Source: Alphaproteobacteria bacterium
GTDB taxonomy: Bacteria > Pseudomonadota > Alphaproteobacteria > Micropepsales > Micropepsaceae
Direction: 5' to 3'
Length of the DNA stretch: 64,000 nt
Assembly: GCA_028871345.1 (NCBI GenBank)
Contig: JAGWNK010000013.1
Location: forward strand, 25,648 to 89,647
Under the pieces are notes generated by a model. The model did not search any database, was not told the DNA's origin, and worked only from the letters and a program-made list of their open reading frames with translations. A program made the position numbers and the translations under genes. Shown in pieces: positions 40,250 through 52,654 of this stretch. Position 1 is the stretch's first letter. Each line of letters starts with the position of its first letter.

Positions 40250-41710
40250 TCAAGCACGGCCGCTGCGGCGCGGCATGATGAGACTTTTGTAGAGTTCCGC
40301 ATAAGCACGGCCGCTGCGCTTCCACGAGAAGTCGGCTTTCATGCCGTGCACTTGCAGTGACCGCCAGACCTCGCGGTGGCCGTATGCCGCGACGGCGCGT
40401 TTGAGAGCGGCGATCAGTCCCTCCGGCGTGACTTCGCTGAACAGGAATCCGGTGGCCACGCCGGCGGCGAGGGCCGCTTCGTTGGCATCGATGATCGTGT
40501 CGGCCAGGCCGCCGGTACGGGCGGCGACGGGCACGCAGCCGTAACGCAGGCCGTAGAGTTGCGTCAGACCGCAGGGCTCGAAACGGGACGGGATGATGAT
40601 GGCATCCGATCCGCCCTGAAGCAGATGGGACAGCGGTTCGTCATAGCCGATCCGTACGCCGATGCCACCGGGATGGCGCGCGGCGGCGGCTTTGAAGGCG
40701 GTTTCCAGTTTGGGATCGCCGGAACCCAGCACGGCCAGGCGTCCGCCCATTGCCACCAGCGCATCGGCGGCCTCGACCAGGACGTCCATGCCTTTTTGGG
40801 ACGTCAGCCGGCTGACGACGCAGAAGATGGGACCGCCCTGGGCGGTCAGGCGGAAGCCCAACTCGATCGCCCGCTTGTTGTGTTCGCGTTGGGCGAGCGC
40901 CTTGGCGTCATAGGGGACAGCAAGGTGCGTGTCCGCGGAGGGATTCCATGTCGACGTGTCGATGCCATTCAGGATGCCGTGGACGCTGTCCTGGCGCTCG
41001 ACGATCACGCCCTCCAATCCCATGCCGAGTTCCTTGCTGCGGATTTCCTGGGCATAAGTCGGGCTTACGGTGGTGATGGCGTCGGCGGTCTGCAGACCCG
41101 CTTTCAGGAAGCCGACGCCGCCGAAATATTCGATCCCCGCGATCGTGAAGGCTTCGGGCGGCAGGAGGAGCGCAGGGAATACCTCGGGCGGAAACCAGCC
41201 GGGGAAGGCGATGTTGTGGACCGTCATCACGCTGGGAACGGGATGGCCCTCGCCAAAGCGCAGATAGGCCGGCGCCATTCCGCCTTGCCAGTCGTGCGCG
41301 TGGACCAGCTGCGGACGGTACTCGGCCAGGATGCCGCGGGCGATTTCGGCGGCGGCAAGCCCCAGCGCGCCGAAGCGGCGCCAATTGTCGGGCCAATCCG
41401 CGCCCTTAGCATCGGAGTACGGGCCGCCTTCGCGGGCGAACAGAGACGGCGCGTCGAGCGCGATGACCTCCAGCCCCGATGCGGTGCCGCGCACCAGCGA
41501 TGCCTCGGTGCCGAACAGATCATTGAAGCGATGGACGATCCGTGGTTGCGCCAGCGCCTTCATGACCGGGGGGTAGCCCGGAATCAGCGTCAGGAGTTCG
41601 ACACCATGGGGCGCGACGGCGGCGGGCAGGGCGCCCGCAACGTCGGCAAGTCCGCCGGTCTTGATCAGCGGATAGACTTCGGAGACGACCGACAGCGCCT
41701 GGAACGTCAT
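40250..41710 (-). CDS. glgA: Glycogen synthase (ADP-glucose)
   Basis: A 486-residue GT5 glucosyltransferase extending alpha-1,4-glucan from ADP-glucose. The N-terminal ADP-glucose motif is [18 protein letters not shown]; the C-terminal nucleotide-binding segment is [21 protein letters not shown] 41710 (MTFQALSV) overlaps the glgC stop. The C-terminus contains a duplicated short segment: a 16-base sequence AAGCACGGCCGCTGCG occurs at both 40252 and about 40302, encoding RSGRA twice, so the last residues may be a slipped duplication. Confidence 0.95.
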   Translation of the reverse strand: MTFQALSVVSEVYPLIKTGGLADVAGALPAAVAPHGVELLTLIPGYPPVMKALAQPRIVHRFNDLFGTEASLVRGTASGLEVIALDAPSLFAREGGPYSDAKGADWPDNWRRFGALGLAAAEIARGILAEYRPQLVHAHDWQGGMAPAYLRFGEGHPVPSVMTVHNIAFPGWFPPEVFPALLLPPEAFTIAGIEYFGGVGFLKAGLQTADAITTVSPTYAQEIRSKELGMGLEGVIVERQDSVHGILNGIDTSTWNPSADTHLAVPYDAKALAQREHNKRAIELGFRLTAQGGPIFCVVSRLTSQKGMDVLVEAADALVAMGGRLAVLGSGDPKLETAFKAAAARHPGGIGVRIGYDEPLSHLLQGGSDAIIIPSRFEPCGLTQLYGLRYGCVPVAARTGGLADTIIDANEAALAAGVATGFLFSEVTPEGLIAALKRAVAAYGHREVWRSLQVHGMKADFSWKRSGRAYAELYKSLIMPRRSGRA

Positions 41711-42969
41711 CGCGGCAGACGATCGATCATCGCTTGCGTTATGAGGCACACGCCCTTTTCCGTACGCCGGAAGCGCTGGGCATCAAGTTCGGGGTTCTCG
41801 CCGACCACGAGCTTCTCAGGGATGACGACGCCGCGGTCCAACACCACGCGGCGCAGATGGGCGCCGCGGCCGATCTTGCAGTAGGGCAGAATGACCGACT
41901 CCTCGACGTAGGAATAGCTGTTGGCCCGCACGCCGGTGAAGAGCAGGCAGCGGCGCAGGTGGGATCCCGAGATGATGCAGTCGCCCGACACGAGTGAGCA
42001 GACCGCGCTGCCGCGGCGGCCTTCCTCGTCGTGCACGAATTTCGCGGGAGGCGTGATCTCCGCATAGGTCCAGAGCGGCCAGCTGCGGTCATAGAGGTCG
42101 AGCTGGGGCAGCACGTCCGTCAAATCGATGTTGGCTTCCCAATATGCGTCGATCGTGCCGACGTCGCGCCAGTAGCTGTGCGTCTCGCCGTCGGAACGGA
42201 CGCAGGAGTGCGAGAAATGGTGGGCGACGGCCCTGGCGTTCCGGACCATGTATGGAATGATGTCCTTGCCGAAATCGTGGGACGAGGTCGTGTCGGCGGC
42301 GTCGCGGCGGAGCTCTTCGAAAAGGCGCGCCGTGCGGAACACATAAACCCCCATGGAGGCGAGCGAAGTATCGGGCTTGCCCGGCATGGCCGGCGGCTCC
42401 GCCGGCTTCTCCAGGAAGTCCTTGACCACGTCCTTTTCGTCCACGGCCATGATGCCAAAGGCGCGCGCCTCGGCACGCGGCACCTCGATGCAGCCGATGG
42501 TGATGTCGGCGCCGGAGGTCACGTGCTGGCGCAGCATCAGCTCGTAATCCATCTTGTAGATGTGGTCGCCGGCGAGAACGACCATGTATTCGGGATGATA
42601 GCTGTCGATGATATCGATGTTCTGGTAGACGGCGTCCGCCGTGCCCACATACCACTGGCCTTCCGAGACGCGTTGCGACGCGGGCAGGATGTCGAAACTC
42701 TCGTTGCGTTCCGGCCGGAAGAAGTCCCAGCCCTGCTGCAGATGCCTGATGAGCGAATGCGCCTTGTACTGGGTGGCGACGGCGATCCTGCGGATGCCGG
42801 AATTCACGGCATTGGAAAGGGCAAAATCGATAATCCGGGACTTGCCGCCGAAGTAGACCGCCGGCTTGGCGCGCTTGTCGGTCAGTTCGTTGAGTCTGGC
42901 TCCGCGGCCCCCCGCCAGGACGTAGGCCATCGTATCGCGCGCCAGAGGTTGACTATAGCGTGGATCCAT
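41707..42969 (-). CDS. glgC: Glucose-1-phosphate adenylyltransferase (ADP-glucose pyrophosphorylase)
   Basis: A 420-residue enzyme making ADP-glucose, the committed step of glycogen synthesis. The nucleotide-binding motif is [14 protein letters not shown] with [11 protein letters not shown]; the catalytic-site [12 protein letters not shown] and substrate EKPAEPP region are present, and a C-terminal beta-helix (about 300-420) carries allosteric sites. AGGAGG precedes the ATG at good spacing. It is coupled to glgA; glgB, glgP and glgX are not in the window. Confidence 0.95.
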   Translation of the reverse strand: MDPRYSQPLARDTMAYVLAGGRGARLNELTDKRAKPAVYFGGKSRIIDFALSNAVNSGIRRIAVATQYKAHSLIRHLQQGWDFFRPERNESFDILPASQRVSEGQWYVGTADAVYQNIDIIDSYHPEYMVVLAGDHIYKMDYELMLRQHVTSGADITIGCIEVPRAEARAFGIMAVDEKDVVKDFLEKPAEPPAMPGKPDTSLASMGVYVFRTARLFEELRRDAADTTSSHDFGKDIIPYMVRNARAVAHHFSHSCVRSDGETHSYWRDVGTIDAYWEANIDLTDVLPQLDLYDRSWPLWTYAEITPPAKFVHDEEGRRGSAVCSLVSGDCIISGSHLRRCLLFTGVRANSYSYVEESVILPYCKIGRGAHLRRVVLDRGVVIPEKLVVGENPELDAQRFRRTEKGVCLITQAMIDRLPR

Positions 42970-43295
42970 CGGCGGTGACCTCCTGCGGCGCCCGTTCCGG
43001 GACGCGACTCTATGTTGCCCTCGGCAATGGAACGCCGACAGCCCCCGCGTTCACGCCGCACGGCTGGCAGCGGCCGGCGTACGGTGAGCGAGGATATCGA
43101 TCGACGGAAGACATCACCGGCTTGGGCTGTTATTTGAATCCGAGCCTACTGCATCGCTGGGGCGCTAATCCAGGCGACTGACGCTCGACACCCCTGCGGC
43201 CATCGCGACCCTTCCGGGGGCCAAACGCGTTGCGAGGAAGGGCGCCCTTTGCTAAGCACGTGCCGTAGGGAATTCGGTCACCCCGGGGAGCCAAA
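42970..43295. other. 326-base spacer between divergent glgC and sdhB
   Basis: No gene, tRNA or clear hairpin terminator is recognised. It must hold the promoters of both glgC (leftward) and sdhB (rightward). Open frames here are short and lack ribosome-binding sites. A ribosome-binding site CGGGGAG lies just before sdhB. Confidence 0.5.
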
Positions 43296-44090
43296 ATGGT
43301 CCAGTACACTCTGCCGAAAGGCAGCAAACCCAAGAAGGGCAAGACCTGGGACGGACCGAAGGGCGCGAACGGCAAGAAGCCCAAGCGGACGAAGGAATTC
43401 CGGGTCTACCGCTATGACCCCGAGGCGGGCGGCAATCCGAGGATCGACACCTACGAGGTCGACCTTTCGAGCTGCGGCCCGATGGTCCTGGACGCCCTCA
43501 TCAAGATCAAGAACGAGATCGATCCGACGCTGACATTCCGACGTTCATGTCGCGAGGGCGTGTGCGGGTCCTGCGCCATGAATATCGCGGGCACCAACAC
43601 GCTGGCCTGCACGAAGTCGATCACGGACATTTCCGGGCCGGTCAAGGTCTACCCCCTGCCGCACATGTCGGTCGTGAAGGATTTGGTGCCCGATTTGACG
43701 AACTTCTACGCCCAATACGCGTCCATCGGACCGTTCCTGCAGACCAAGACGCCGGAACCAGAGGTGGAATGGAAGCAGTCACCGGAAGACCGCGCCAAGC
43801 TGGACGGGCTATACGAATGCATCCTGTGTGCATGTTGCTCGACGTCGTGCCCGAGCTACTGGTGGAATTCCGACCGCTATCTCGGTCCGGCTGCGCTGCT
43901 GCAGGCGTACCGTTGGATCATCGACAGCCGTGATGAAATGACGGGCGAGCGGCTTGACTTCCTCGAAGACCCGTTCCGGCTCTATCGGTGCCACACGATC
44001 ATGAATTGCGCCTCGACGTGCCCGAAGGGTCTGAACCCGGCACGGGCGATCGGCGAGATCAAGCAGCTCCTGGTCAAGCGCGGCGTATAG
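43296..44090 (+). CDS. sdhB: Succinate dehydrogenase iron-sulfur subunit
   Basis: A 264-residue iron-sulfur subunit of complex II. The 2Fe-2S cysteines are in [18 protein letters not shown] and LAC; the 4Fe-4S and 3Fe-4S clusters are bound by [17 protein letters not shown] and [17 protein letters not shown]. The N-terminus has a Lys-rich extension (about residues 8-34) before the conserved [15 protein letters not shown]. Unusually, it is separated from sdhCDA by about 11.5 kb and is on the opposite strand. Confidence 0.97.
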   Translation: MVQYTLPKGSKPKKGKTWDGPKGANGKKPKRTKEFRVYRYDPEAGGNPRIDTYEVDLSSCGPMVLDALIKIKNEIDPTLTFRRSCREGVCGSCAMNIAGTNTLACTKSITDISGPVKVYPLPHMSVVKDLVPDLTNFYAQYASIGPFLQTKTPEPEVEWKQSPEDRAKLDGLYECILCACCSTSCPSYWWNSDRYLGPAALLQAYRWIIDSRDEMTGERLDFLEDPFRLYRCHTIMNCASTCPKGLNPARAIGEIKQLLVKRGV

Positions 44091-44105
44091 GACTTCACGG
44101 CGGGC

Positions 44106-44975
44106 TCAGACGGGGGCCTCGGCCGTGGTCAGAATTCCTGCCCGCAGCCGCATCATGCGCCAAATCAGCGCGCCTGCGAGCCTCGCCAGGGACCCGTTCG
44201 GGTCCGCGCCGATGGCCTTGGCCACCATCCGCGTCAGCTTCTGGATGTGCTGGCGCCGGTAAACCCGCAGGCTGATCTGGAAGGCGCGCTTGGAGCAGTA
44301 CGCGCGATCGTAAGGCTTGCTGGCCTCCTCATCCGGGCGAACCGTGGCGCAGTAGTAGGCGAACGAGATTTCGTCATCGTCCGATTCGGTGACACGCGAA
44401 GCCGCAATCAGGAGTTTCCGCCAGAACGGCAGATCCGGTTCATCCTGTTTCTGAAAGGTTTCGAAGAAGAGCTTATAATGCCTGAATTCGTCGGCTGCGA
44501 TGCGCCCTGCGATCTCCCTGAGGACCGGCTCCTTGCTGGCATCCTTGATGGCCGAATAGTACGAGGACGTCCCGCTCTCGACCACGCAGCGCGCGATCAT
44601 CTCGCCGCGCCGCGAGCCGCGCACCGACATGGTGTTGTCGGATTCGCCGAAATGAGCAGGCTTGTAGCCCTTTCGGAAGCGAGCGATGGCTTCTTCGAGG
44701 TTGAAGCCGGGATCGGCCATCTCGGCCCAGCGGCCAAGGACCTTGCCGTGCTGACTCTCCTCGCGGCCCCAGTCCTCGATGTAGGCGTGGAGTTCGGGTC
44801 CAGCGTCGTGGAAGACGCGCTTCAGATAGGTGACGTAGTCCGGCGCGTTGTATTCCACCAGCGCGGCCGCCTTGACTGCAACGAGGAGCCACGATTCCAC
44901 CACGGATGGATCGAACGCCGACCACGAGATCTCGTCCGGCGTCCATCCCTGTCTGTAAACCTCGCCTTCTGCCAT
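44106..44975 (-). CDS. Ferritin-like di-iron domain protein
   Basis: A 289-residue helical protein with di-iron site motifs of the ferritin-like superfamily: EESQHGKVLG (about 72-81), a Glu in VVESGTSSYYSAI (about 132-144) and ADEFRHYKLF (about 160-169). This is the EX2H-E-EX2H type pattern of acyl-ACP desaturase or rubrerythrin relatives. The substrate is unknown. No signal peptide. It is downstream of the atp operon on the same strand, with about 90 bases between, including an AT-rich promoter-like stretch (TTTATTATAACAATAAC). Confidence 0.8.
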   Translation of the reverse strand: MAEGEVYRQGWTPDEISWSAFDPSVVESWLLVAVKAAALVEYNAPDYVTYLKRVFHDAGPELHAYIEDWGREESQHGKVLGRWAEMADPGFNLEEAIARFRKGYKPAHFGESDNTMSVRGSRRGEMIARCVVESGTSSYYSAIKDASKEPVLREIAGRIAADEFRHYKLFFETFQKQDEPDLPFWRKLLIAASRVTESDDDEISFAYYCATVRPDEEASKPYDRAYCSKRAFQISLRVYRRQHIQKLTRMVAKAIGADPNGSLARLAGALIWRMMRLRAGILTTAEAPV

Positions 44976-45043
44976 GGGTCAGGGTTCCCGCCTCTGCCGC
45001 CTTGCAATGGTTTATTATAACAATAACAAAACGGGCGAAGGAA

Positions 45044-45060
45044 CCTCCAGTTTCAGGAGG
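45044..45060 (-). terminator. Small hairpin after atpC
   Basis: CCTCC (45044-45048) and GGAGG (45056-45060) form a 5-base-pair stem with loop AGTTTCA, 6 bases after the atpC stop. On the minus strand it is followed by TTCC and later TTTTGTTATTGTT. This may be a weak terminator of the F1 operon. Confidence 0.4.
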
Positions 45061-45066
45061 CCCAGG

Positions 45067-45465
45067 TCACGCCTGGGCGCGCACGTTCCGCAGGAGGTCG
45101 ATCAATTCCTGGGCTCTGGCCCGATCGCCGTCATTTCTGGCCTGTGAAAGGTCTTTCTCCGCGATGGCGAGCCTGGCATCGACGCCCGCAGCGTCAAGTT
45201 CCGACAGGTTGACCGCGTCCTCGGCCAGAACAGTCAGCTTGGCGCCGGTGACTTCGGCAAAGCCGCCGGCGACGAAGTAGGTGCCATCGCCCTTGTCGCC
45301 GCCGGAAACTACGATCGTGCCCGGGCGCAGGGTGGAGATCAGAGGCATGTGCCCCGACATCACGCCCATGTCGCCCTCGCGGCCGGGGATCGTGACCATC
45401 TCGGCGCCTTCGGAGAGCAACAATCGCTCCGGTGTGACGAGGTCGAAGGTGATTTTGTCGGTCAT
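45067..45465 (-). CDS. atpC: F1 ATP synthase epsilon subunit
   Basis: A 132-residue epsilon subunit with the N-terminal beta-sandwich (TFDLVTPERLLLSEGAEMVTIPGREGDMGVMSGHMPLISTL) and a C-terminal two-helix region (LDAAGVDARLAIAEKDLSQAR...). It couples F1 rotation and can inhibit hydrolysis. ATG 45465 follows the unrelated upstream gene by 1 base, so both are in one transcript. It is the last gene of the F1 operon. Confidence 0.94.
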   Translation of the reverse strand: MTDKITFDLVTPERLLLSEGAEMVTIPGREGDMGVMSGHMPLISTLRPGTIVVSGGDKGDGTYFVAGGFAEVTGAKLTVLAEDAVNLSELDAAGVDARLAIAEKDLSQARNDGDRARAQELIDLLRNVRAQA

Positions 45466-45466
45466 G

Positions 45467-45931
45467 TCAGTCCTTGTGTATTCCGAATGCCCACGCATAG
45501 AAACCCGTGTCGCCGGACTTTTGGGCCGAAAACCCAACCGCGACACCGTCGTGCGAGGGCTTTGTCCAAATGATTCCCGTAACTGTCAGACCGGGCTGCT
45601 CGGATTGATCCAAATTATCCTCGCTACCGCCCGCGGCCCTCAGGGCCTCTAGAAATGCCTCCTCGGCAAATTTGGGGTCGCCGTCCGTTGTAACCACGTG
45701 GCAGTGGCCAGCCTTGGTCGTAAGCAGAACGAGGTACTTATCCGATTTGATGCGGAAGGTCGCATCTTCGCCTTCGATTGCACGTACATATTCAGTGCGT
45801 TCGGCGGCTGTTAGCGGAACTAAGGAATCGGCGGGGTACGTCTGTTTGATGATTCCATTACTGACGCCGGGAACGCACAGCCCGAAAAAGGCCGTCAGCG
45901 CCAAAGCCGTTGTCCCCGTGACGTCAGGCAT
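45467..45931 (-). CDS. Unknown exported protein inserted between atpD and atpC
   Basis: A 154-residue protein of unknown family. The N-terminus (MPDVTGTTALALTAFFGLCVPGVSNG) looks like a signal peptide, possibly lipoprotein-like. The body has EDATFRIKSDKYLVLLTTKAGHCHVVTTDGD and GLTVTGIIWTKPSHDG. The start is 6 bases after the atpD stop and the end is 1 base before the atpC start, so it is a true operon member. Its codons are richer in A/T (AAA, TTA, AAT, GTA) than in the flanking atp genes, suggesting later acquisition. Confidence 0.7.
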   Translation of the reverse strand: MPDVTGTTALALTAFFGLCVPGVSNGIIKQTYPADSLVPLTAAERTEYVRAIEGEDATFRIKSDKYLVLLTTKAGHCHVVTTDGDPKFAEEAFLEALRAAGGSEDNLDQSEQPGLTVTGIIWTKPSHDGVAVGFSAQKSGDTGFYAWAFGIHKD

Positions 45932-45937
45932 GGTCCA

Positions 45938-47404
<1,467 letters not shown>

Positions 47405-47809
47405 TCAGATGACGGTCAGCGTGACCGGCACGTTGCCGCGGGTCGCGCGGGAGTAGGGACAAATCTTGTGAGCGTCTTCGAGCAGCGCCTGTACCGCGGC
47501 CTTGTCGGCGCCCGGCACGCGCAGCGTGATGTCCGCCTTGAGCGCGAAGCTCACATCGTCCTTGTCGATGGTTACCTGCACGCCCACCTCGGCCTTGGCC
47601 GGGTCGATGCCGTGCTTGCGCCCAAGAGCGATCACGGCCTGATTGAAGCATGCGGAATAGCCGATGGCGAACAGTTGCTCGGGATTGTGTCCGTCGCCGG
47701 CGCCGCCCAGCTCCTTGGGGAACGCCATCGACAGAGCCAGCGCCCCGTTGTCCAGGTGCGCGCGGCCTTCGCGGCCGCCCTTGCTCGTCGCTTTGGTCGT
47801 GTAAGCCAT
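47405..47809 (-). CDS. ohr: Organic hydroperoxide resistance protein (OsmC/Ohr family) within the atp operon
   Basis: A 134-residue thiol peroxidase. The two redox cysteines of Ohr are Cys54 (GYSACFNQAVI) and Cys117 (HKICPYSRATRGNVPV). N-terminal Arg residues (GGREGRAHLDNG) and NPEQLFAIGYSA complete the Ohr signature, distinguishing it from OsmC. AGGAGG with 6-base spacing precedes the ATG. It sits 16 bases after atpG and 24 bases before atpD on the same strand, without its own promoter or an adjacent ohrR, so it is expected to be co-transcribed with the ATP synthase. Confidence 0.93.
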   Translation of the reverse strand: MAYTTKATSKGGREGRAHLDNGALALSMAFPKELGGAGDGHNPEQLFAIGYSACFNQAVIALGRKHGIDPAKAEVGVQVTIDKDDVSFALKADITLRVPGADKAAVQALLEDAHKICPYSRATRGNVPVTLTVI

Positions 47810-47825
47810 GGTAAGGCCTCCTGTC

Positions 47826-48697
47826 TCACAGAGCTTCAGCCCCCGAGATGATCTCGATCAGTTCCTTGGTGATCTGCGCCTGCCGCGTACGGTTGTAGAG
47901 CAACGTCAACTTGTCGATGACTTCGCCTGCGTTGCGCGTGGCGCCGTCCATCGCGGTCATCTTGGCGCCGAATTCGCCGGCGACGTTCTCCAGCAGCGCA
48001 TGGAATATCTGCACGCTCACGTTCCGGGGCAGCAAGTCGGCCAGGATCTCGCTTTCGTCAGGCTCGTATTCGTAGACCGTGCCGCCCGACGCCTTCTGCT
48101 CTTCCACTGGGGCCGGGATGAGCTGCCGGGTTGTCGGGTTCTGGCTGATGACGGAGCGGAATTTCGAATAGATGATCGTCGCGACGTCGAACTTGCCCTC
48201 GTCGAACATCTCGAGGACCCGCTTCCCGATAGCTTGGGCATTGGCAAAGCCGATGCGCCTTACGCCGGTGAATTCAAAGGTCTCGACGAACAGATGCCCG
48301 TGTTGCCGCTTGAGCTGTTCGCGCCCCTTGCGGCCGACGCAAAAGATGGAAACCTTCTTTCCCGCGGACTGGAGTTCCTCGATCTTCTGGCGCGCCAGGC
48401 GGACGATGTTGGTGTTGAATGCGCCGCACAGACCGCGGTCGGCGGTACAGACGATCAGCAGGTGCGCCTCGTCCCTGCCCGTGCCGCGCAGCAGCCTGGG
48501 GGCACCTGGATTGTCCTTCAAGCCGCCTGCCAGGTTCTGGATCACGGCGCCCATCTTCTCGGCAAATGGACGCGCCGCAACGGTGGCATCCTGTGCGCGT
48601 CGGAATTTCGAGGCCGCCACCATCTGCTGGGCCTTGGTTATCTTCCGCGTCGCCTTGACCGAGGCGATGCGATTGCGCAGGGACTTCAGCGACGCCA

Positions 48698-48698
<1 letters not shown>
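47826..48698 (-). CDS. atpG: F1 ATP synthase gamma subunit
   Basis: The 290-residue central rotor shaft. The N-terminal coiled coil [30 protein letters not shown] and the C-terminal coil with [21 protein letters not shown] are the strongest family signatures; [16 protein letters not shown] is the central domain motif. The start overlaps the atpA stop by 1 base (TGATG). Confidence 0.96.
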
Positions 48699-50230
<1,532 letters not shown>

Positions 50231-50350
50231 GCTCGTTCCTTCGGAACGACAGAAATCAGAAATCAGAAGCCAGATATCTGAACTTGCTGTTTTTTGGTTT
50301 CCGTCGCGCCCTTTTCCTTTCTGGTTTCTGAGTTCTGGATTTTGAATCTG
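50231..50350 (-). repeat. AT-rich spacer with CAGAAA/TTTCTG repeats between atpH and atpA
   Basis: This 120-base spacer is visibly poorer in GC than its surroundings. On the minus strand it contains CAGAACTCAGAAACCAGAAA near its beginning and TTCTGATTTCTGATTTCTG near its end, complementary enough to form a long imperfect hairpin around a GC-rich middle. Typical atpH-atpA spacers are short. Confidence 0.5.
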
Positions 50351-50905
50351 TCAAGCGCCGCGCATCGCTGAGCGAAGGGCGCTTAGCTTGGCGCGAAGCG
50401 AGCTGTCGATCATGCGCGAACCGATCTTCACGACCAGGCCGCCAAGCAGGGCAGGATCGACTTTGGTGACAAGCCGCGGTTCGCGCCCGAGCTTCTCTTT
50501 CAGGACCCTCTTCAGTTCCGCGGTCTGGGGATCGGTCAATGTCCGCGCGGACGTGACTTCGGCATGAATCTCGCTGCGCTGGCGGGCGACCAGCGCGTCG
50601 TAGTCGCGGATCGCATCGGCCAAAACGAACAAGCGGCCCTTGGCGCACAGAAGCAGCACGAACCGTGTGGTCAGCGGCGCCGCACCCATTTTGTCGAGCA
50701 GCGCCTGCATGCCCTTGGCCTGTTCTTCCCGGCTGAAGACGGGCGCGCGCACGAGGCGGGACAGGTCCGCGCTCTCGGCAATCATGGTCCTCAGAGCCGC
50801 GAGATCGCGGCCGACTGTTTCAACCGATCGCTCCTCTAGGGCAAGTTCGAACACGGCCAGGGCGTAGCGACCGGCGATACTGGAAAGGTGTGCTTCGTCT
50901 GCCAC
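50351..50905 (-). CDS. atpH: F1 ATP synthase delta subunit
   Basis: The 184-residue peripheral-stalk delta (OSCP-type) subunit linking F1 to the F0 b subunits. It is helical in the N-terminal domain (SSIAGRYALAVFELALEERSVETV) and ends with the conserved region VDPALLGGLVVKIGSRMIDSSLRAKL. The start is GTG 50905, with GGAG upstream. It is the first gene of the F1 operon; the F0 genes are not here, as is usual in alphaproteobacteria, which keep F0 and F1 apart. Confidence 0.93.
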   Translation of the reverse strand: MADEAHLSSIAGRYALAVFELALEERSVETVGRDLAALRTMIAESADLSRLVRAPVFSREEQAKGMQALLDKMGAAPLTTRFVLLLCAKGRLFVLADAIRDYDALVARQRSEIHAEVTSARTLTDPQTAELKRVLKEKLGREPRLVTKVDPALLGGLVVKIGSRMIDSSLRAKLSALRSAMRGA

Positions 50906-51046
50906 GCGTGCTCCGTGTCATGCGGGTCTTGGAAGGGTCGGCCTTCGAACCGCATAAGTCATTGATTCAGTTAAGAAAAGCAACGACGCAAACGAATCCT
51001 GCAGCTTGCGCGCGGTGGCCTTAGCACGCGGGAGGCAGCACGTGCA

Positions 51047-51082
51047 ACACGATGGCTAAAGCCATGTGTCGCGGCCTTTTTT
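51047..51082 (+). terminator. Hairpin with T-run between lepB and atpH
   Basis: ACAC-G-ATGGCT (51047-51057) pairs with AGCCATGTGT (51060-51069), with one bulged base and a 2-base loop. CGCGGCC and six T follow (51077-51082). The T-run lies on the + strand although both neighbours are on the minus strand, so any termination would act on antisense transcripts. On the minus strand it is a hairpin in the leader of the atp operon. Confidence 0.4.
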
Positions 51083-51086
51083 GAAC

Positions 51087-51914
51087 CTAGTGCACGAGGT
51101 GGAAGATGCGGGAGAATCGGAACTCAAGCGGCCATTCCCACAGCCCGTCAGCCTTCACGAAGTCAACCGATCCGATGACGATGAACGGCTCTCCCACGAG
51201 ATCGCCGATGGGAACGTAACCAACACCGCCCTCGTCGGGGGGAACGCGACTGTCAGAAGAATAGTCCCGGTTGTCGCCCATCATGAACACATGGTCCTTC
51301 GGGACCACGAAGACCGGTGTGTTGTCCAATTGTCCATCCCATTGCCACTTGAAAATCATGTGTTCTCGACCGTTTGGAAGCGTTTCAATATACTTTTGCA
51401 CTTCCAGGTCTCGACCATCACCCATCTCGTCTTGGCCCATCCCGGCTTCCCGTAGCGGCAGTTTCTTGCCGTTGATCCAGAGGCGGCCGTTACGCATCTG
51501 GATGCGGTCACCCGGAAGTCCGATCAGTCGCTTCACATACGTGATCGAAGTATTGGACGGCAGGCGGAAGACCACGACGTCGCCGACCTCCGGCAGACGC
51601 CCGAGAAAGCGGCCTTTGGGCGTGGGACCGTTCATAAAGGGGATCGAGTAACGCGAGTAACCGTAGGGGAACTTGGCTGCAAAGACGGCGTCACCGATGG
51701 CCAAAGTGGGTTCCATGGAGCCTGAGGGCACGTAGAAGGGCTGAGCGATGACCGTCGTCAGGGCGAAGACAACAAGGACGCTGAGCAGCGGTTCCTTTAG
51801 CCATTGCCAAGCGGCTTTGACGTCGTCCCGGGCGAAGAACCTAATGATCGGGGCAAGAAGGGACTTTGCCTCGTCGCGCGCGCGCGCGAACCAAGGATTT
51901 GGCTCGGATTGCAT
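51087..51914 (-). CDS. lepB: Signal peptidase I
   Basis: A 275-residue inner-membrane serine protease that removes signal peptides. One membrane segment (about 42-58) is followed by the catalytic Ser66 in PSGSMEPTL and catalytic Lys128 in YVKRLIGLPGD; the family box GDNRDYSSDSR is present near residue 220. It is not linked here to rnc-era-recO as in many relatives; it lies upstream of the atp operon with about 180 bases between. Composition is slightly less GC-rich than its neighbours. Confidence 0.95.
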   Translation of the reverse strand: MQSEPNPWFARARDEAKSLLAPIIRFFARDDVKAAWQWLKEPLLSVLVVFALTTVIAQPFYVPSGSMEPTLAIGDAVFAAKFPYGYSRYSIPFMNGPTPKGRFLGRLPEVGDVVVFRLPSNTSITYVKRLIGLPGDRIQMRNGRLWINGKKLPLREAGMGQDEMGDGRDLEVQKYIETLPNGREHMIFKWQWDGQLDNTPVFVVPKDHVFMMGDNRDYSSDSRVPPDEGGVGYVPIGDLVGEPFIVIGSVDFVKADGLWEWPLEFRFSRIFHLVH

Positions 51915-52038
51915 CAGGCTGTTGTCCCTTCGTTATCCCCACGCATTTCGTGGTTTTCCGCAATGATTTCAAGCCCTGGGCAGAATTGCGGACAGGTAGG
52001 ATCGCGTTTCATACTCATCTCAACCACGGAGGTACCCC

Positions 52039-52608
52039 ATGAAAGCTGTTTTCGCCAGCATAGCAATGTCCGCGACGCTTGCAGCGTTCGCGGTATCAGG
52101 GTCCGAAGCGCTGGCCGCCCTTCCCATTGGCGCAGCGGCACCGGATTTTGTCGGCAAGGCTTCATTGGGAGGCAAGGAATTCGATTTCAGCTTGTCCGCG
52201 GCCCTGAAAAAGGGGCCCGTGGTTCTTTACTTCTACCCTGCTGCCTTTACCAAGGGGTGCACGATCGAGGCGCACGACTTTGCGGAGGCCACAGCCAAGT
52301 TCAAGGCCCTCGGCGCCGCCGTCATCGGCGTCAGCCACGACAATATTGCGACGCTCGATAAGTTCTCAGTGAGCGAATGCCGCAAGAAGTTTGCCGTCGT
52401 GGCCGATCCCACGGAGGTGGTGATCAAGGAATACGACGCCGTGCTGGCCAAGAATCCGGCTTATGCGGACCGAACTTCCTATGTGATCTCACCTGATGGC
52501 AAGGTCCTGTTCACATATACGAACCTCGATCCTGATCAGCATGTGGCTTTGACGCTTGCGGCCGTCAAGAAATGGAAGTCCTCCAAGTCGGCCTCTGCGA
52601 GTCCTTGA
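52039..52608 (+). CDS. Exported peroxiredoxin (AhpC/TSA-BCP type)
   Basis: A 189-residue peroxiredoxin with an N-terminal signal peptide (about 1-27). The peroxidatic Cys74 is in [17 protein letters not shown] second Cys114 in [12 protein letters not shown] is 40 residues further on, as in atypical 2-Cys BCP proteins with the resolving Cys in helix 3. It reduces hydroperoxides, probably in the periplasm. The start follows CGGAGGTACCCC. Confidence 0.87.
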   Translation: MKAVFASIAMSATLAAFAVSGSEALAALPIGAAAPDFVGKASLGGKEFDFSLSAALKKGPVVLYFYPAAFTKGCTIEAHDFAEATAKFKALGAAVIGVSHDNIATLDKFSVSECRKKFAVVADPTEVVIKEYDAVLAKNPAYADRTSYVISPDGKVLFTYTNLDPDQHVALTLAAVKKWKSSKSASASP

Positions 52609-52654
52609 CCCCGCGCGCAAGCAGGCCGACAAAGCGCTCCTGGAAAGGGGCATC

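Noticed and set aside
40252..40318. 16-base direct repeat AAGCACGGCCGCTGCG at the glgA 3' end as a mobile-element or attachment site
   Set aside because: The copies lie within the coding frame and simply encode RSGRA twice; a local slipped duplication is simpler.
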